Part shown: positions 1 through 7,911 of the stretch, one piece after another | Numbering within the stretch: the stretch's first letter is position 1 | Layout of the letters: each line of letters starts with the position of its first letter | NCBI GenBank assembly: GCA_046760905.1 | Contig: JBHIFB010000096.1 | Span: 1-12,793, forward strand | Source: JBHIFB01 sp046760905 | Lineage (GTDB): Bacteria; Gemmatimonadota; CAZMKB01 | Length of the DNA stretch: 12,793 bases | Reading direction: 5' to 3' | Notes under the pieces: generated by a model | What the model was told of the DNA's origin: nothing | The model's database searches: none | The model's input: only the letters and a program-made list of their open reading frames with translations | Position numbers and translations under genes: made by a program

Positions 1-1
1 C

Positions 2-2146
2 TTTAGTTTTCTTTGGGGTTTCTGCTTTTCCTTTCTTTTCAGTCATGCTTTCACGGCAGTGCCGCTGACTCTTCCGGCACATGCTTCTATAATGACGGGG
101 CTCTATCCGCTCAGTCACGGTGTCAGAAACAACGGTAGCTACAGGCTCGATGACACAGTTCCAACGATTGCGAGCATATTGAGTGACGTGGGCTATAGAA
201 CCAAAGCCGTGGTCAGCGCCTTTGTGCTCGACTCTCAGTTTGGACTCGATTCGGGATTCCAGTCCTATGACGATCACCTGGAGTATAGACCGGACGAACA
301 ACCAACGTCCTCCTCCCTTGAACGAAAGGGAGATGCCGTCACGGATGCTGCCATCTCATTCATCGATGAAGCAGAGTCTTCTCCTTCGCCGTATTTTCTG
401 TGGGTCCATTACTTCGATCCACACCATCCATATAAACCGCCGCCGCAGTATGGCAGGATGTATCCGTGGAATCCATACGCAGGAGAGATAGCATACATGG
501 ATGAATGCGTGGGAAGGCTCCTGGGGAGGCTGGAGGAGGGGGGAGGCGATAGAGCCACTCTCACGGTTATCGTAGGTGACCATGGCGAGGACCTGGGAGA
601 TCACGGCGAGATGTCCCACGGAACATTTCTATATGAATCGACCATTCGGATTCCGCTTATTATTTCATTTCCAGGCAGGCTTCCTGAGGGAGTGAAGGTT
701 GACGAACCGGTATCGGTCGTGGATGTCTTCAGCACGGTTATTGACATCCTGGGTATAGAAAGTGACACCCTCCACCTGCAGGGTCAGAGCCTGCTCGGGT
801 CAATCCAGGCCGAAGCGGCACGCCAGCGGCCGATCTATTTCGAAACACGGTACCCCTTAGAGAGCATGGGCTGGAGCCCACTCGAGGGGATCATTATGGG
901 AGACTGGAAATATATACGTGCTCCACTAGATGAACTTTATGATCTCAGGGATGATCCTCGGGAGATTACAAATCTCCTCGAAGGCGAAAGTGAGCGCGTA
1001 GCTAGAATGAGTATTGTACTCGATTCGCTGAAGCAGGAATTTGCTGAAGGAACCAAAAGCGCAACCTTCGCTGCAGACCGTGAGACGCTGGATAAGCTGG
1101 CCGCTCTCGGATACGTAACAGGCCCGGCCATGTCTGACCAGGGGCACAGGGACCCGAAAGACATGGTCCCGGTGTTTGCGAGAAAAGCTCAGGGTGTCAA
1201 CTATTACGAGAGCGGCGAATACGAGTCGGCCGAGAAGGCGTTTCGAGAGGCTCTCGAGTCAGATCCTTCGAATGTCCTTCTCATCAATTACCGGGCTCTT
1301 TCGCTCTACCAGATGGGAAAAATGGAAGAGGCAGTGGAGCTTTGGAAAACCGCTCTTGAGATAAGTCCTTCATACCTTGACATCTACCTGAACATGGGGA
1401 TGGCATACCTTGCAATGGGAAAGCCCGATATGGCTAAGTGGGCTTACGAGAAGGTTCTGGAGATGAACCCAGATTACGTGAAAGCTATTCTTGGGGTGGG
1501 TAAAGCGCATCTCATGGCAGGAGAGATAGAATCGGCTGTCAGTATGTTTGAAGAGGCGGTTGCGGCGGATCCTGGGAATCCGAGCCCGCGACTGCTCTTG
1601 GGGCTGTCCCTGAAGGCGAAGGGTGAGCTGGAGGGAGCGCTCAGGGAGATCGAGCAGGCACTGCTTATCAAACCTGATATGAAGAAGGCAAAGAGGGAGA
1701 AGGCGATGGTTCTAATCCAGCTGAACCGGCCCCGGCCAGCGATAGAGGTGCTCGAGGAACTTGTGGCAGGTGACCCTTACTCACCCATCCTCATGCTGGA
1801 TTTGGGCAATGCCCTCGAGATGAGCGGCATGCTCGATGAGGCCCTTGTAAGTTACAGGCGAGCTGCCGAGCTCGATTCGACCTCATTCAGAGCATACAAT
1901 AACATAGGCGCAATACTTGACAGGATGGGGAAGGAGGCCGAATCGGAGAGGGCCCTGAGGAAAGCTCTTAGCCTGAACGCCAATTTCCCGGAAGCCTATT
2001 ACAACCTCGGCCTGCTCTATGCAGAGCTCGGGAAAAAGGATGAGGCCAGGTGGGCCTTCGAAAGATTCCTGTCACTCTGGAAGCACCAGGATGAGACGAG
2101 GAGAAGAGCACAGAAGGCTCTGGAAGAACTTCGAAGGAGTGATTAA
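2..2146 (+). CDS. Sulfatase/alkaline-phosphatase-fold protein with C-terminal TPR array (5' partial)
   Basis: The frame is open from the window edge. The first in-window start is GTG at 59, but the residues before it (SHAFTAV) continue the family consensus into PLTLPAHASIMTG, so the real start lies upstream and part of the N-terminal fold is missing. Numbering from the GTG: the nucleophile motif has Thr4 where classical sulfatases have Cys or Ser and His8 where they have Arg; DPHHPY lies near residue 120; the metal-binding DHGEDLGDHG lies near 174. Residues about 376-690 are a run of roughly nine TPR units. The fold is metal-dependent hydrolase or transferase; the Thr argues against a formylglycine sulfatase and fits a phosphodiesterase or phospho-transferase relative. 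The substrate is unknown. The stop overlaps the next ATG (TAATG), indicating translational coupling to the secreted propeller protein. The first 40 bases are unusually T-rich, giving FSFLWGFCFSFLF, and may be contig-end noise. Confidence 0.88.
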   Translation, partial: FSFLWGFCFSFLFSHAFTAVPLTLPAHASIMTGLYPLSHGVRNNGSYRLDDTVPTIASILSDVGYRTKAVVSAFVLDSQFGLDSGFQSYDDHLEYRPDEQPTSSSLERKGDAVTDAAISFIDEAESSPSPYFLWVHYFDPHHPYKPPPQYGRMYPWNPYAGEIAYMDECVGRLLGRLEEGGGDRATLTVIVGDHGEDLGDHGEMSHGTFLYESTIRIPLIISFPGRLPEGVKVDEPVSVVDVFSTVIDILGIESDTLHLQGQSLLGSIQAEAARQRPIYFETRYPLESMGWSPLEGIIMGDWKYIRAPLDELYDLRDDPREITNLLEGESERVARMSIVLDSLKQEFAEGTKSATFAADRETLDKLAALGYVTGPAMSDQGHRDPKDMVPVFARKAQGVNYYESGEYESAEKAFREALESDPSNVLLINYRALSLYQMGKMEEAVELWKTALEISPSYLDIYLNMGMAYLAMGKPDMAKWAYEKVLEMNPDYVKAILGVGKAHLMAGEIESAVSMFEEAVAADPGNPSPRLLLGLSLKAKGELEGALREIEQALLIKPDMKKAKREKAMVLIQLNRPRPAIEVLEELVAGDPYSPILMLDLGNALEMSGMLDEALVSYRRAAELDSTSFRAYNNIGAILDRMGKEAESERALRKALSLNANFPEAYYNLGLLYAELGKKDEARWAFERFLSLWKHQDETRRRAQKALEELRRSD

Positions 2147-4587
2147 TGGCTACGCACACAGGGTCACCATCGCAGAGGTCGCACTTGATTACCCGTTCCT
2201 CAATCTTCTCCATCCTTTTCCTTATCGGAGCACATATCAGTCCGGGATTCCCGCAGGATTTCTCAATGAACGATCGATTACAGATCCCGTTTCACATCCC
2301 ATTTCAGGAAACGTCCTTTCCCTCAATTGAGGGAAAGAACACTCACGGAAATCCGGCAACGATACATCTTCTGGGAGATTCCCTCCATATAGACCTGAGG
2401 GATCACGTGCTCTATTCCTCCACCTTCTGTTCCACCATCAATGGGAACCGCCTGTACGTAGGTGCAGGTGCGGCTCTCCTCGTCTACCAGCTCGGTCCAG
2501 ATGATATACCGGTATTCCTCGATCACTGGTATACACTCGATATCATCTGGAACGTCTTCGTAAGGGGGGATACCGCATTCATTGCAAACGGCAGGGATGG
2601 ACTCAAGATCATCGATTGCAGGGTACCGGGAGCCTTCCATGAGGTAGGCTCTCTTGAGAATGTCTCCACCGGATATGCCTACGGCTCTTTTGTACAGGGA
2701 AGACGCGCCTACCTGGCGAACGGAGTGGATGGGCTTCTAATCGTTGACATCTCCCAACCCACGGATCCCCAGCCCCTCGGAGATTACGTCCTTGGGGACG
2801 GCTCGGACTACCTGACCATGGATGTGCAGGTTCTCGGTTCCGTTGCCTATGTTGCCCTCACCACCCTGAATCTGTTCAAACCTTCAAGGCTTGGCCTCAT
2901 TGACATCTCCAATCCTTTCGAACCTGATACAATTCGTACGCACCAGACGGGTTTTTTTAGCTTATCCACCCCACGGGCGATTCACGTGGAGCCGGATTCC
3001 ACCGTGTACATCGTCAATGGAATCCTGAAAGACCTCATCGTTTACGATTGCACGGATCCCTTTACCATCGAGGAGATGGGCTACTTCGAGAACGACACCC
3101 TCTACGGGATGGATGTCGCGGTCGCCGGGGATAAGATTTATCTAGCAGACGGTTACAGGTACCTGGGAGTTCCCAACTTCTTCGTCTTCGAGAAGGCTGA
3201 CATCGCTCCCGACATGAGGCCTGTGGGGGAGTATGTAACGCTCGACATAGCCTGGGGGGTCTCTGCCAGGGGGGATATCGCCTACGTTTCGGATGAGTGG
3301 GCCGGGCTCTCGGTACTAGACTGCAGCCTGCCTTCACAGATAGAACCGCTTGCGATTCTCGATATCGGTGGCTATCCCCACGACCTGGGCATGACAGGTG
3401 AGAGGATCTATGTGGCCTCGAAAGGGGGGAACGTGAGGGTGGTGGAGAGAAACGAACATGGAGAGCTCGAAGAGACGGGAATCGTCGATCCAAGGGGGTT
3501 GGCATCCGGCATCGTTGTGCGCTCGGACACCCTTTTCATCGCCGAAGGATGGGACTGGGCGCAGGGCGAGGCAGGGCTTGAGATATTCTACGCCGCGAAC
3601 CTGGAAGACCCCACACTCATCGGGCGGCTGGACCTCGGGTGGGAGGCCCAGTGTCACGATCTGGCCCTCCGGGACAGCCTGATTTACATCGCCCATGGAA
3701 TGGACGGGCTAAGGATCGTCGATGCTGGAGACAGAGGCAATCCCACCACACTCAAGGTCGTCGACACTCCTGGATCAGCCCAGGAGGTGTTTATCCACGG
3801 AAACCTTGCCTACGTTGCCGATAAGGACGGCGGTCTTCGTCTGATCAGCATAGAAGACCCCGAAAATGCATACGAATTCAACTCCTTCGACACGCCGGGG
3901 AAGACCTACGGTGTATGGGTCGATCAAGGAATCGCCTACCTCGCAGATGGGGGCAGCGGACTTCGCATCGTGGACTGCACCGACCCCGCTTCTCTGGAGG
4001 AACTGGGCGGTGCTCTTACACCTGATGTATCGCATCGGGTCCAGATCACTGATTCCCTGGCCTTCGTGAGTTTCGGGGAATCGACCATGACCGCCGGCAT
4101 TTCCGTCTTTAACGTAGCAGATCCGGAGAATCCCCACGAGGTGGGACGGTTCGAGACGGCCGTCAAAGCCTATGGGCTCATCGTCACAGGAAACACCATC
4201 TACCTGGCCGACTGGGTAGGAGGCCTCTACGTCCTTGAGTATTCATCTCCGACCGGCGTAAAAGATGGTGGAGGAGAATTTCCAGTAGAATATCACATGG
4301 CCCTCTCGCAGAACCACCCCAACCCCTTCAACCCAGTGACGGAAATTCTGCTCGAGCTTCCCTCAAATGGAGTTGCAGAGCTGGCTGTCTTCTCGCTGCG
4401 CGGGAGAAAGGTGGTCACACTCCTGGACGGCGAGATGGAGGGCGGGGTTCACAGGATTGCCTGGGATGGGAGAGACGGTGAGGGGAGAAGGGTCCCGGCA
4501 GGAATCTATTTCTACCGGCTCACTTACGCTGAGAACGGCGGAGGTCCCTCAGACTCCATTACGAGGAAGCTGGTCATCCTGCCTTAG
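2146..4587 (+). CDS. Secreted LVIVD-repeat beta-propeller protein with Por-secretion C-terminal sorting domain
   Basis: The protein has 813 residues. The start is ATG in TAATG, preceded by a GAAGGAG ribosome-binding site inside the upstream gene. The N-terminus has a basic/polar n-region followed by the hydrophobic run IFSILFLIGAHIS, an export signal. Residues about 60-710 hold about a dozen repeats of the type 'G-[ILV]-x-[IV]-D-x-x-x-P', each preceded by a strand like 'xxYxADGxxGL', which is the LVIVD propeller repeat. The last 90 or so residues, from about 720, are the FlgD-like/T9SS sorting domain: SQNHPNPFNPVTEI, then VFSLRGRKV and VPAGIYFYRL. The protein is therefore expected to be exported and anchored or released at the cell surface. 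Its ligand is unknown. Coupling to the sulfatase-fold gene suggests joint surface work. The first 18 codons after the ATG lie in a 54-bp repeat shared with the ferredoxin gene, so the N-terminal end may be a recent acquisition. Confidence 0.9.
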   Translation: MATHTGSPSQRSHLITRSSIFSILFLIGAHISPGFPQDFSMNDRLQIPFHIPFQETSFPSIEGKNTHGNPATIHLLGDSLHIDLRDHVLYSSTFCSTINGNRLYVGAGAALLVYQLGPDDIPVFLDHWYTLDIIWNVFVRGDTAFIANGRDGLKIIDCRVPGAFHEVGSLENVSTGYAYGSFVQGRRAYLANGVDGLLIVDISQPTDPQPLGDYVLGDGSDYLTMDVQVLGSVAYVALTTLNLFKPSRLGLIDISNPFEPDTIRTHQTGFFSLSTPRAIHVEPDSTVYIVNGILKDLIVYDCTDPFTIEEMGYFENDTLYGMDVAVAGDKIYLADGYRYLGVPNFFVFEKADIAPDMRPVGEYVTLDIAWGVSARGDIAYVSDEWAGLSVLDCSLPSQIEPLAILDIGGYPHDLGMTGERIYVASKGGNVRVVERNEHGELEETGIVDPRGLASGIVVRSDTLFIAEGWDWAQGEAGLEIFYAANLEDPTLIGRLDLGWEAQCHDLALRDSLIYIAHGMDGLRIVDAGDRGNPTTLKVVDTPGSAQEVFIHGNLAYVADKDGGLRLISIEDPENAYEFNSFDTPGKTYGVWVDQGIAYLADGGSGLRIVDCTDPASLEELGGALTPDVSHRVQITDSLAFVSFGESTMTAGISVFNVADPENPHEVGRFETAVKAYGLIVTGNTIYLADWVGGLYVLEYSSPTGVKDGGGEFPVEYHMALSQNHPNPFNPVTEILLELPSNGVAELAVFSLRGRKVVTLLDGEMEGGVHRIAWDGRDGEGRRVPAGIYFYRLTYAENGGGPSDSITRKLVILP
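2148..2201. repeat. Copy A of 54-bp dispersed direct repeat (start of propeller gene)
   Basis: This stretch matches 5401-5454 on the same strand at 52 of 54 positions, with 43 bases (2159-2201) identical without a break. The mismatches are at 2151 and 2158. Read on the minus strand it encodes EERVIKCDLCDGDPVCVA, a cysteine-rich ferredoxin segment. On the plus strand it begins at the G of the propeller ATG and encodes the polar n-region of the signal peptide. Similarity stops sharply at both ends. Confidence 0.95.
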
Positions 4588-4658
4588 CGATTTCACCTTC
4601 AAATCTGTTAAGATTGTAATCATCGGATTCAGCGTGCCTCAGTCAGGCGATTGGCCAT

Positions 4659-4679
4659 GAACCCTTTCAAGGCGGGTTC
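4659..4679. other. Hairpin in the convergent intergenic gap
   Basis: The 105-nt gap between the propeller stop and the HdrC-like stop contains a perfect 6-bp inverted repeat, GAACCC(N9)GGGTTC. It is placed where a shared bidirectional terminator would sit, but no T-run follows on either strand, so termination is only possible, not shown. Confidence 0.35.
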
Positions 4680-4692
4680 CGACACTCCCTTA

Positions 4693-5199
4693 TCAACCGG
4701 TTTTCATCTGTGGGATCTGGAGACTTCCTGGAAGGGTTTCCTTAACGCGGCGTGAGTGATCGACAGCCCGGCAGCGGGGGCAGAAAAAGAGAAATTCAGG
4801 CTTTTGTCCGCCTTCACCCATAAGCTTCCCCACGAGATGGTTGTGAGAAGTTTCCGGTAGGATATAGCTGCCACACCTCTTGCAGTTCACCGCATGAGCA
4901 TCGTTTCCTGACTTGATCGCGAGGCGGCGAATACCGGTGAGGAAATCACGAATTCGAACCCCTGCGGGGCACCTCTCGGTACACTCGTTGCATGTAGGGC
5001 AGCACCAGATCGTATCACCATCTATAAGGTCTGCATTAAAGAGAGCCGCCTCTATGATATGGCGGGGTGAGCGTCCGCGGCGAAGGTCCCCAAAGAGCTC
5101 ACTGAAGGGGCAGCAAGAAGTGCACTTGCCGCATCCGAGGCATTCAGTGAGACAGCATTCCTCAACGAGGCGCTCGAATTCTTTCCTTATCACATCCAT
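4693..5199 (-). CDS. HdrC-like 2x[4Fe-4S] protein with C-terminal zinc-ribbon-like cysteines
   Basis: The protein has 168 residues. Two canonical [4Fe-4S] motifs are visible: C20-x2-C23-x2-C26-x3-C30-P and C67-x2-C70-x2-C73-x3-C77-P, spaced as in the C subunit of heterodisulfide reductase and related electron-transfer proteins. A second cysteine set, C106-x2-C109 and C140-x2-C143, resembles a zinc ribbon or an extra metal site and is not part of plain HdrC. No membrane segment or export signal is seen, so it is probably cytosolic. It is the last gene of the AOR operon, 54 nt after the ferredoxin stop, and its ribosome-binding site is weak. The likely role is an electron conduit from the AOR/ferredoxin pair. 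No HdrB (CCG-domain) gene follows: the next gene is convergent. The partner is therefore unknown. Confidence 0.85.
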   Translation of the reverse strand: MDVIRKEFERLVEECCLTECLGCGKCTSCCPFSELFGDLRRGRSPRHIIEAALFNADLIDGDTIWCCPTCNECTERCPAGVRIRDFLTGIRRLAIKSGNDAHAVNCKRCGSYILPETSHNHLVGKLMGEGGQKPEFLFFCPRCRAVDHSRRVKETLPGSLQIPQMKTG

Positions 5200-5253
5200 T
5201 GTCTTCTACCCTAAAAACAGGGACACTGCGACACGCATTCTGCCAACGAGTCC

Positions 5254-5775
5254 CTATCGCGCCATCGGTTCGGACGCTTTCTCAGGGGCGGGAGTTTGAG
5301 ACTGCCGCATGGTGCGAGCAATACTTATTGTGTACGCTCTCTTCATCGCGATGTGTGCAGTGTCGGCTTCAACGAATGAAAGCGCCCTTGCTTCGCAGAA
5401 GGCCACGCACTCAGGGTCACCATCGCAGAGGTCGCACTTGATTACCCGTTCCTCTTCGGTGTCGATTCCCATGGCGCCGAAGGGGCAGGCAAAAACGCAC
5501 ATCTTGCACCCTATGCACAGGCTGTAATCGATGACGATGCGGCCACTGTCCCTGTCATGTGAGATCGCATCCTTGGGACAAACTGCGGCGCATTCGGGTT
5601 CCAGGCACTGCTGGCAGAACATCGGGAGATAGAAGCCCTCGGCTTCCCATTTGATGATGTGGATACGTGCCCGTGCCGGATTGGCCGTGCCGGTGTGTTT
5701 GACGGAACAGACGAGCTCGCACTGGCGGCAGCCGGTACATGCTTTCTGATCGATTACGATCATCTTAGGCATCAT
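5254..5775 (-). CDS. Four-cluster ferredoxin, electron-transfer partner of AOR
   Basis: The protein has 173 residues and sixteen cysteines in four groups: C13-x2-C16-x2-C19-x3-C23; C54-x2-C57-x4-C62-x3-C66-P; C87-x2-C90-x2-C93-x3-C97-P; C114-x2-C117-x5-C123-x3-C127. This is the CooF/HycB/AorB-like polyferredoxin arrangement, which typically carries four [4Fe-4S] clusters and relays electrons for a molybdo- or tungsto-enzyme. Its ATG overlaps the AOR stop (ATGA), with GGGAG just upstream inside AOR; a second ATG follows immediately. The coupling indicates stoichiometric production with AOR. The C-terminal 30 or so residues (rich in T, P, E, A) are not conserved-looking. Codons 108-125 are duplicated in antisense at the start of the propeller gene. 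Confidence 0.93.
   Translation of the reverse strand: MMPKMIVIDQKACTGCRQCELVCSVKHTGTANPARARIHIIKWEAEGFYLPMFCQQCLEPECAAVCPKDAISHDRDSGRIVIDYSLCIGCKMCVFACPFGAMGIDTEEERVIKCDLCDGDPECVAFCEARALSFVEADTAHIAMKRAYTISIARTMRQSQTPAPEKASEPMAR
5401..5454. repeat. Copy B of 54-bp dispersed direct repeat (inside ferredoxin gene)
   Basis: This is the partner of 2148-2201. Here it is native coding sequence: on the minus strand it is exactly codons 108-125 of the ferredoxin, EERVIKCDLCDGDPECVA, carrying three cysteines of the fourth cluster motif. Relative to copy A one difference is silent (Val GTG/GTA) and one changes Glu to Val. This copy is probably ancestral in type, since the family context continues on both sides of it. 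Confidence 0.95.
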
Positions 5776-7691
5776 GATACTCCCGATGGTGTATGTACAG
5801 GTTTTGCCTCGATCCCAAGGCGCCTTAGAGTCTTTGAAGTTGGTATGCCTTCATGGTCCCAGCCATGATACCGGTAGTATTCATCGAGCATGGCACTGAA
5901 CCTTTGCCTGTCGATTGCCCTGTTTCTGACCATGCCGAATCCCAGTTTCGTCGGCTCGTCGAAGTAGCGGTCAGGGAGCCAGTCGTCATCTCTCGTAGCT
6001 CCCTCACGAAGGTTGAAGAGCCTCTCTGTTGTATACCCGCGTTCGGCGGCCTCCCACACTTCTATGGGGCTCACATCGAGACCGGTGATCAACCGGATCC
6101 ACTCCGAGAACTCCCCGAATGCGGGCATGTTGGGTGAGAGGAAAACAGTATGGAACTTGCAGAGCCCGAGGGAGTCCACGGCCATGTAACACATCTCGTG
6201 CCAGAAGACCTGCCAGGCTTTTCCCTCATAATCCGTGAAATTGGAGGTGAGGGGGCCGTCGTAGGGGACCGGGTGGCTGTAGATTTTACGAAGAACCGAT
6301 TCCGGCAGGTGATAGAGATCGATGGCAGGCCGGCTCCTTAGATGGTCGGCGCCGCGGGTCGAGGTTGCGATATTGAGGGCGAGTGAAGGAGTTGGCCGTT
6401 CGTCCGAGTGCAGATTGCTGAGACCCTTCACGTGAATGCAGTATCTCGCAGCCTCTTCCGGCAGCCGTGCCATCGCTCCTCGAACCCCTTCTGCCAGAAC
6501 ATCCCCGAAGCCTTCCCTTTGTGCCGTCTGGTGGGTGATCTCGAGAAGGGCCTCGGTGTTGCCGAAGCGTAGCTCGAGCCCTCCCGTGTCCTCCTTCGTG
6601 ATGATGCCCTCCTCGAAGAGTTCCATGGCCCAGGAGACGAGGCTTCCCAACTCCACCGTGTCCATCCCGTATTTGTTGCAGAGATGGTTTCCGTATAGGA
6701 TAGTGGTGAAATCCCTGCAGCCGGGTTCGGACCCGTAAGCTCCCTGCGTGGTATACTCGGGCCCCTCGTCGTAGGTGCCGGCATACGGGCCTTCCCTGAT
6801 CACGTAGCGGTGCCGGCAGTGGAGCTGACACCCGAAGCAGCCGGATGTCCCAACGGAGTGATCCTCGATCGCCTCGCATTCAATGGATTCGCTGTCTGTG
6901 AGCTGGTTCAGCCGGAAGTTCTGCGTTCGCACGAGGCCGGTCGAGTTAGTGACATCGTAGATGAACATGGTGCCCCATCGCTGAAGTATCTGCCCGAGCT
7001 TAGTGGAGGCGATCTTCTTACAGAGCTTATGATCGAACCTGAGCGCCTCCTGCGGATGGGCAAGCTCGATGCCCATTGTGCCGCGTGCTGCAACGGCCTT
7101 GAGTTTTTTCGAGCCCAGGACCGCTCCCATACCAGTGCGTCCTCCGGCGTTTTTGTGGCCTGTGATGACGTTAGCGAAACGTACCATCCTTTCACCGGCC
7201 GGACCTATTGCCAGCGCCTTGATCTCCTCGTCACCGAGCTCACGTCGTATGAGCTCCTGTGTTTCGAAGGTGTCAGCCCCCCACAGGTGGGCGGCTTTGC
7301 GAATTTCGATGCTTCCGTTGTTAATCCAGAGGTATACCGGCTCATCAGATGCGCCGTGAATGATGAGATGGTCGAATCCGGCGTACCTGAGCTCCGGCGC
7401 AAAGAAACCACCCATGTTGGAAGATCCTATCAACCCCGTGAGGGGGCTCTTCGCCATGAGATGAGCGCGTGCTGAAGCGCTTGCAGGCGTACCGCCCAGA
7501 AGCCCTGCGGAAATGCAGCAGACATTTTCACTGCCGAGAGGATCCACCCCGGCTTTAGAGTGCTTATAAAGGTAGTAAGCATCAAGACCGCGGCCTCCGA
7601 GGAATTTCCTACGAAGCTCCCGCCCTATCTCTTCAATTTGGATGTCTCCTGTGGAGAGATCGATGATCCCAAATTTTCGATTCAGTGCCAC
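5772..7691 (-). CDS. Aldehyde:ferredoxin oxidoreductase family tungsto-bispterin enzyme
   Basis: The protein has 639 residues from a GTG at 7691. That start was chosen because GGAGG lies 7 nt upstream and the family's typical N-terminus (RKFGIIDLSTGDI) begins there; the frame stays open to 7850 but would run into the upstream gene. The N-terminal pterin-binding domain is visible, with GGRGLDAY near 32, ARAHLMAKSPLTG near 75-86 and SNMGGFFAPELRYAG near 91-105. The [4Fe-4S] ligands are C285-x2-C288-x3-C292 plus C511 in DSLGLC, matching the ligand pattern of archaeal AOR. The family oxidises aldehydes, or in BamB-type relatives handles an acyl-CoA ring reduction, with ferredoxin as electron carrier. 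The substrate here cannot be read from sequence. It is translationally coupled to the ferredoxin. It lies 16 nt after the zinc-ribbon stop. Confidence 0.95.
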   Translation of the reverse strand: MALNRKFGIIDLSTGDIQIEEIGRELRRKFLGGRGLDAYYLYKHSKAGVDPLGSENVCCISAGLLGGTPASASARAHLMAKSPLTGLIGSSNMGGFFAPELRYAGFDHLIIHGASDEPVYLWINNGSIEIRKAAHLWGADTFETQELIRRELGDEEIKALAIGPAGERMVRFANVITGHKNAGGRTGMGAVLGSKKLKAVAARGTMGIELAHPQEALRFDHKLCKKIASTKLGQILQRWGTMFIYDVTNSTGLVRTQNFRLNQLTDSESIECEAIEDHSVGTSGCFGCQLHCRHRYVIREGPYAGTYDEGPEYTTQGAYGSEPGCRDFTTILYGNHLCNKYGMDTVELGSLVSWAMELFEEGIITKEDTGGLELRFGNTEALLEITHQTAQREGFGDVLAEGVRGAMARLPEEAARYCIHVKGLSNLHSDERPTPSLALNIATSTRGADHLRSRPAIDLYHLPESVLRKIYSHPVPYDGPLTSNFTDYEGKAWQVFWHEMCYMAVDSLGLCKFHTVFLSPNMPAFGEFSEWIRLITGLDVSPIEVWEAAERGYTTERLFNLREGATRDDDWLPDRYFDEPTKLGFGMVRNRAIDRQRFSAMLDEYYRYHGWDHEGIPTSKTLRRLGIEAKPVHTPSGVS

Positions 7692-7707
7692 CTGTATGCC
7701 TCCGGCT

Positions 7708-7911
7708 TCATTCCTTCGGATTTGGATAACTATCCCACACCGGCCCTCGGATTTTCGGTGCCTCGGGCCGAAGCCACGAGATACGCCATTCGATTTTGCA
7801 GTTCGGGCAGATGGCCTGATCCGCACCTGGCCCGGGGACGAAATGGGCAAAACAGTTCAGGCATCTGACTGCGCCCTCACCATGTTTTCCATCATGAGAT
7901 GCTCTACTCAT
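7708..7911 (-). CDS. Small zinc-ribbon protein (67 aa), probable separate product upstream of AOR
   Basis: A 67-residue protein starts at MSRASHDG. Its ATG is preceded by a very strong ribosome-binding site, GGAGGAGG, five bases away. It contains C17-x2-C20 and C35-x2-C38 separated by a Gly/Pro-rich loop, then a Trp-rich tail (EWRISWLRPE and RGPVW). This is a zinc-ribbon or rubredoxin-like metal site; the function is not recognised. As read, its frame continues in phase from the TetR gene, so it could be a C-terminal domain of the regulator. However, the strong internal start, and an ATGA overlap with a stop in the neighbouring frame (7908-7910), favour a separate gene. Its position just before AOR suggests an accessory or maturation role, by inference. 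Confidence 0.6.
   Translation of the reverse strand: MSRASHDGKHGEGAVRCLNCFAHFVPGPGADQAICPNCKIEWRISWLRPEAPKIRGPVWDSYPNPKE

Noticed and set aside
1968..2213. Minus-strand open frame with a ferredoxin-like motif opposite the sulfatase/propeller junction
   Set aside because: Only 18 codons are ferredoxin-like and only three cysteines are present; the rest is antisense of real genes. Treated as a repeat, not a gene.
4640..4652. Small GCCT/AGGC hairpin as terminator of the propeller gene
   Set aside because: Only four base pairs and no following T-run.
6286..6879. Open frame of 197 codons on the minus strand in another phase within AOR
   Set aside because: Rich in Arg, Gly and Ser as expected from out-of-frame reading of a GC-rich gene; no domain.
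6810..7475. Long open frame (221 codons) on the plus strand opposite AOR
   Set aside because: It is the antisense shadow of a clearly conserved AOR; the translation shows no recognisable domain and no ribosome-binding site.
7692..7850. N-terminal extension of AOR upstream of the GTG
   Set aside because: It lies inside the zinc-ribbon coding sequence, has no family similarity, and the GTG at 7691 has its own GGAGG site.
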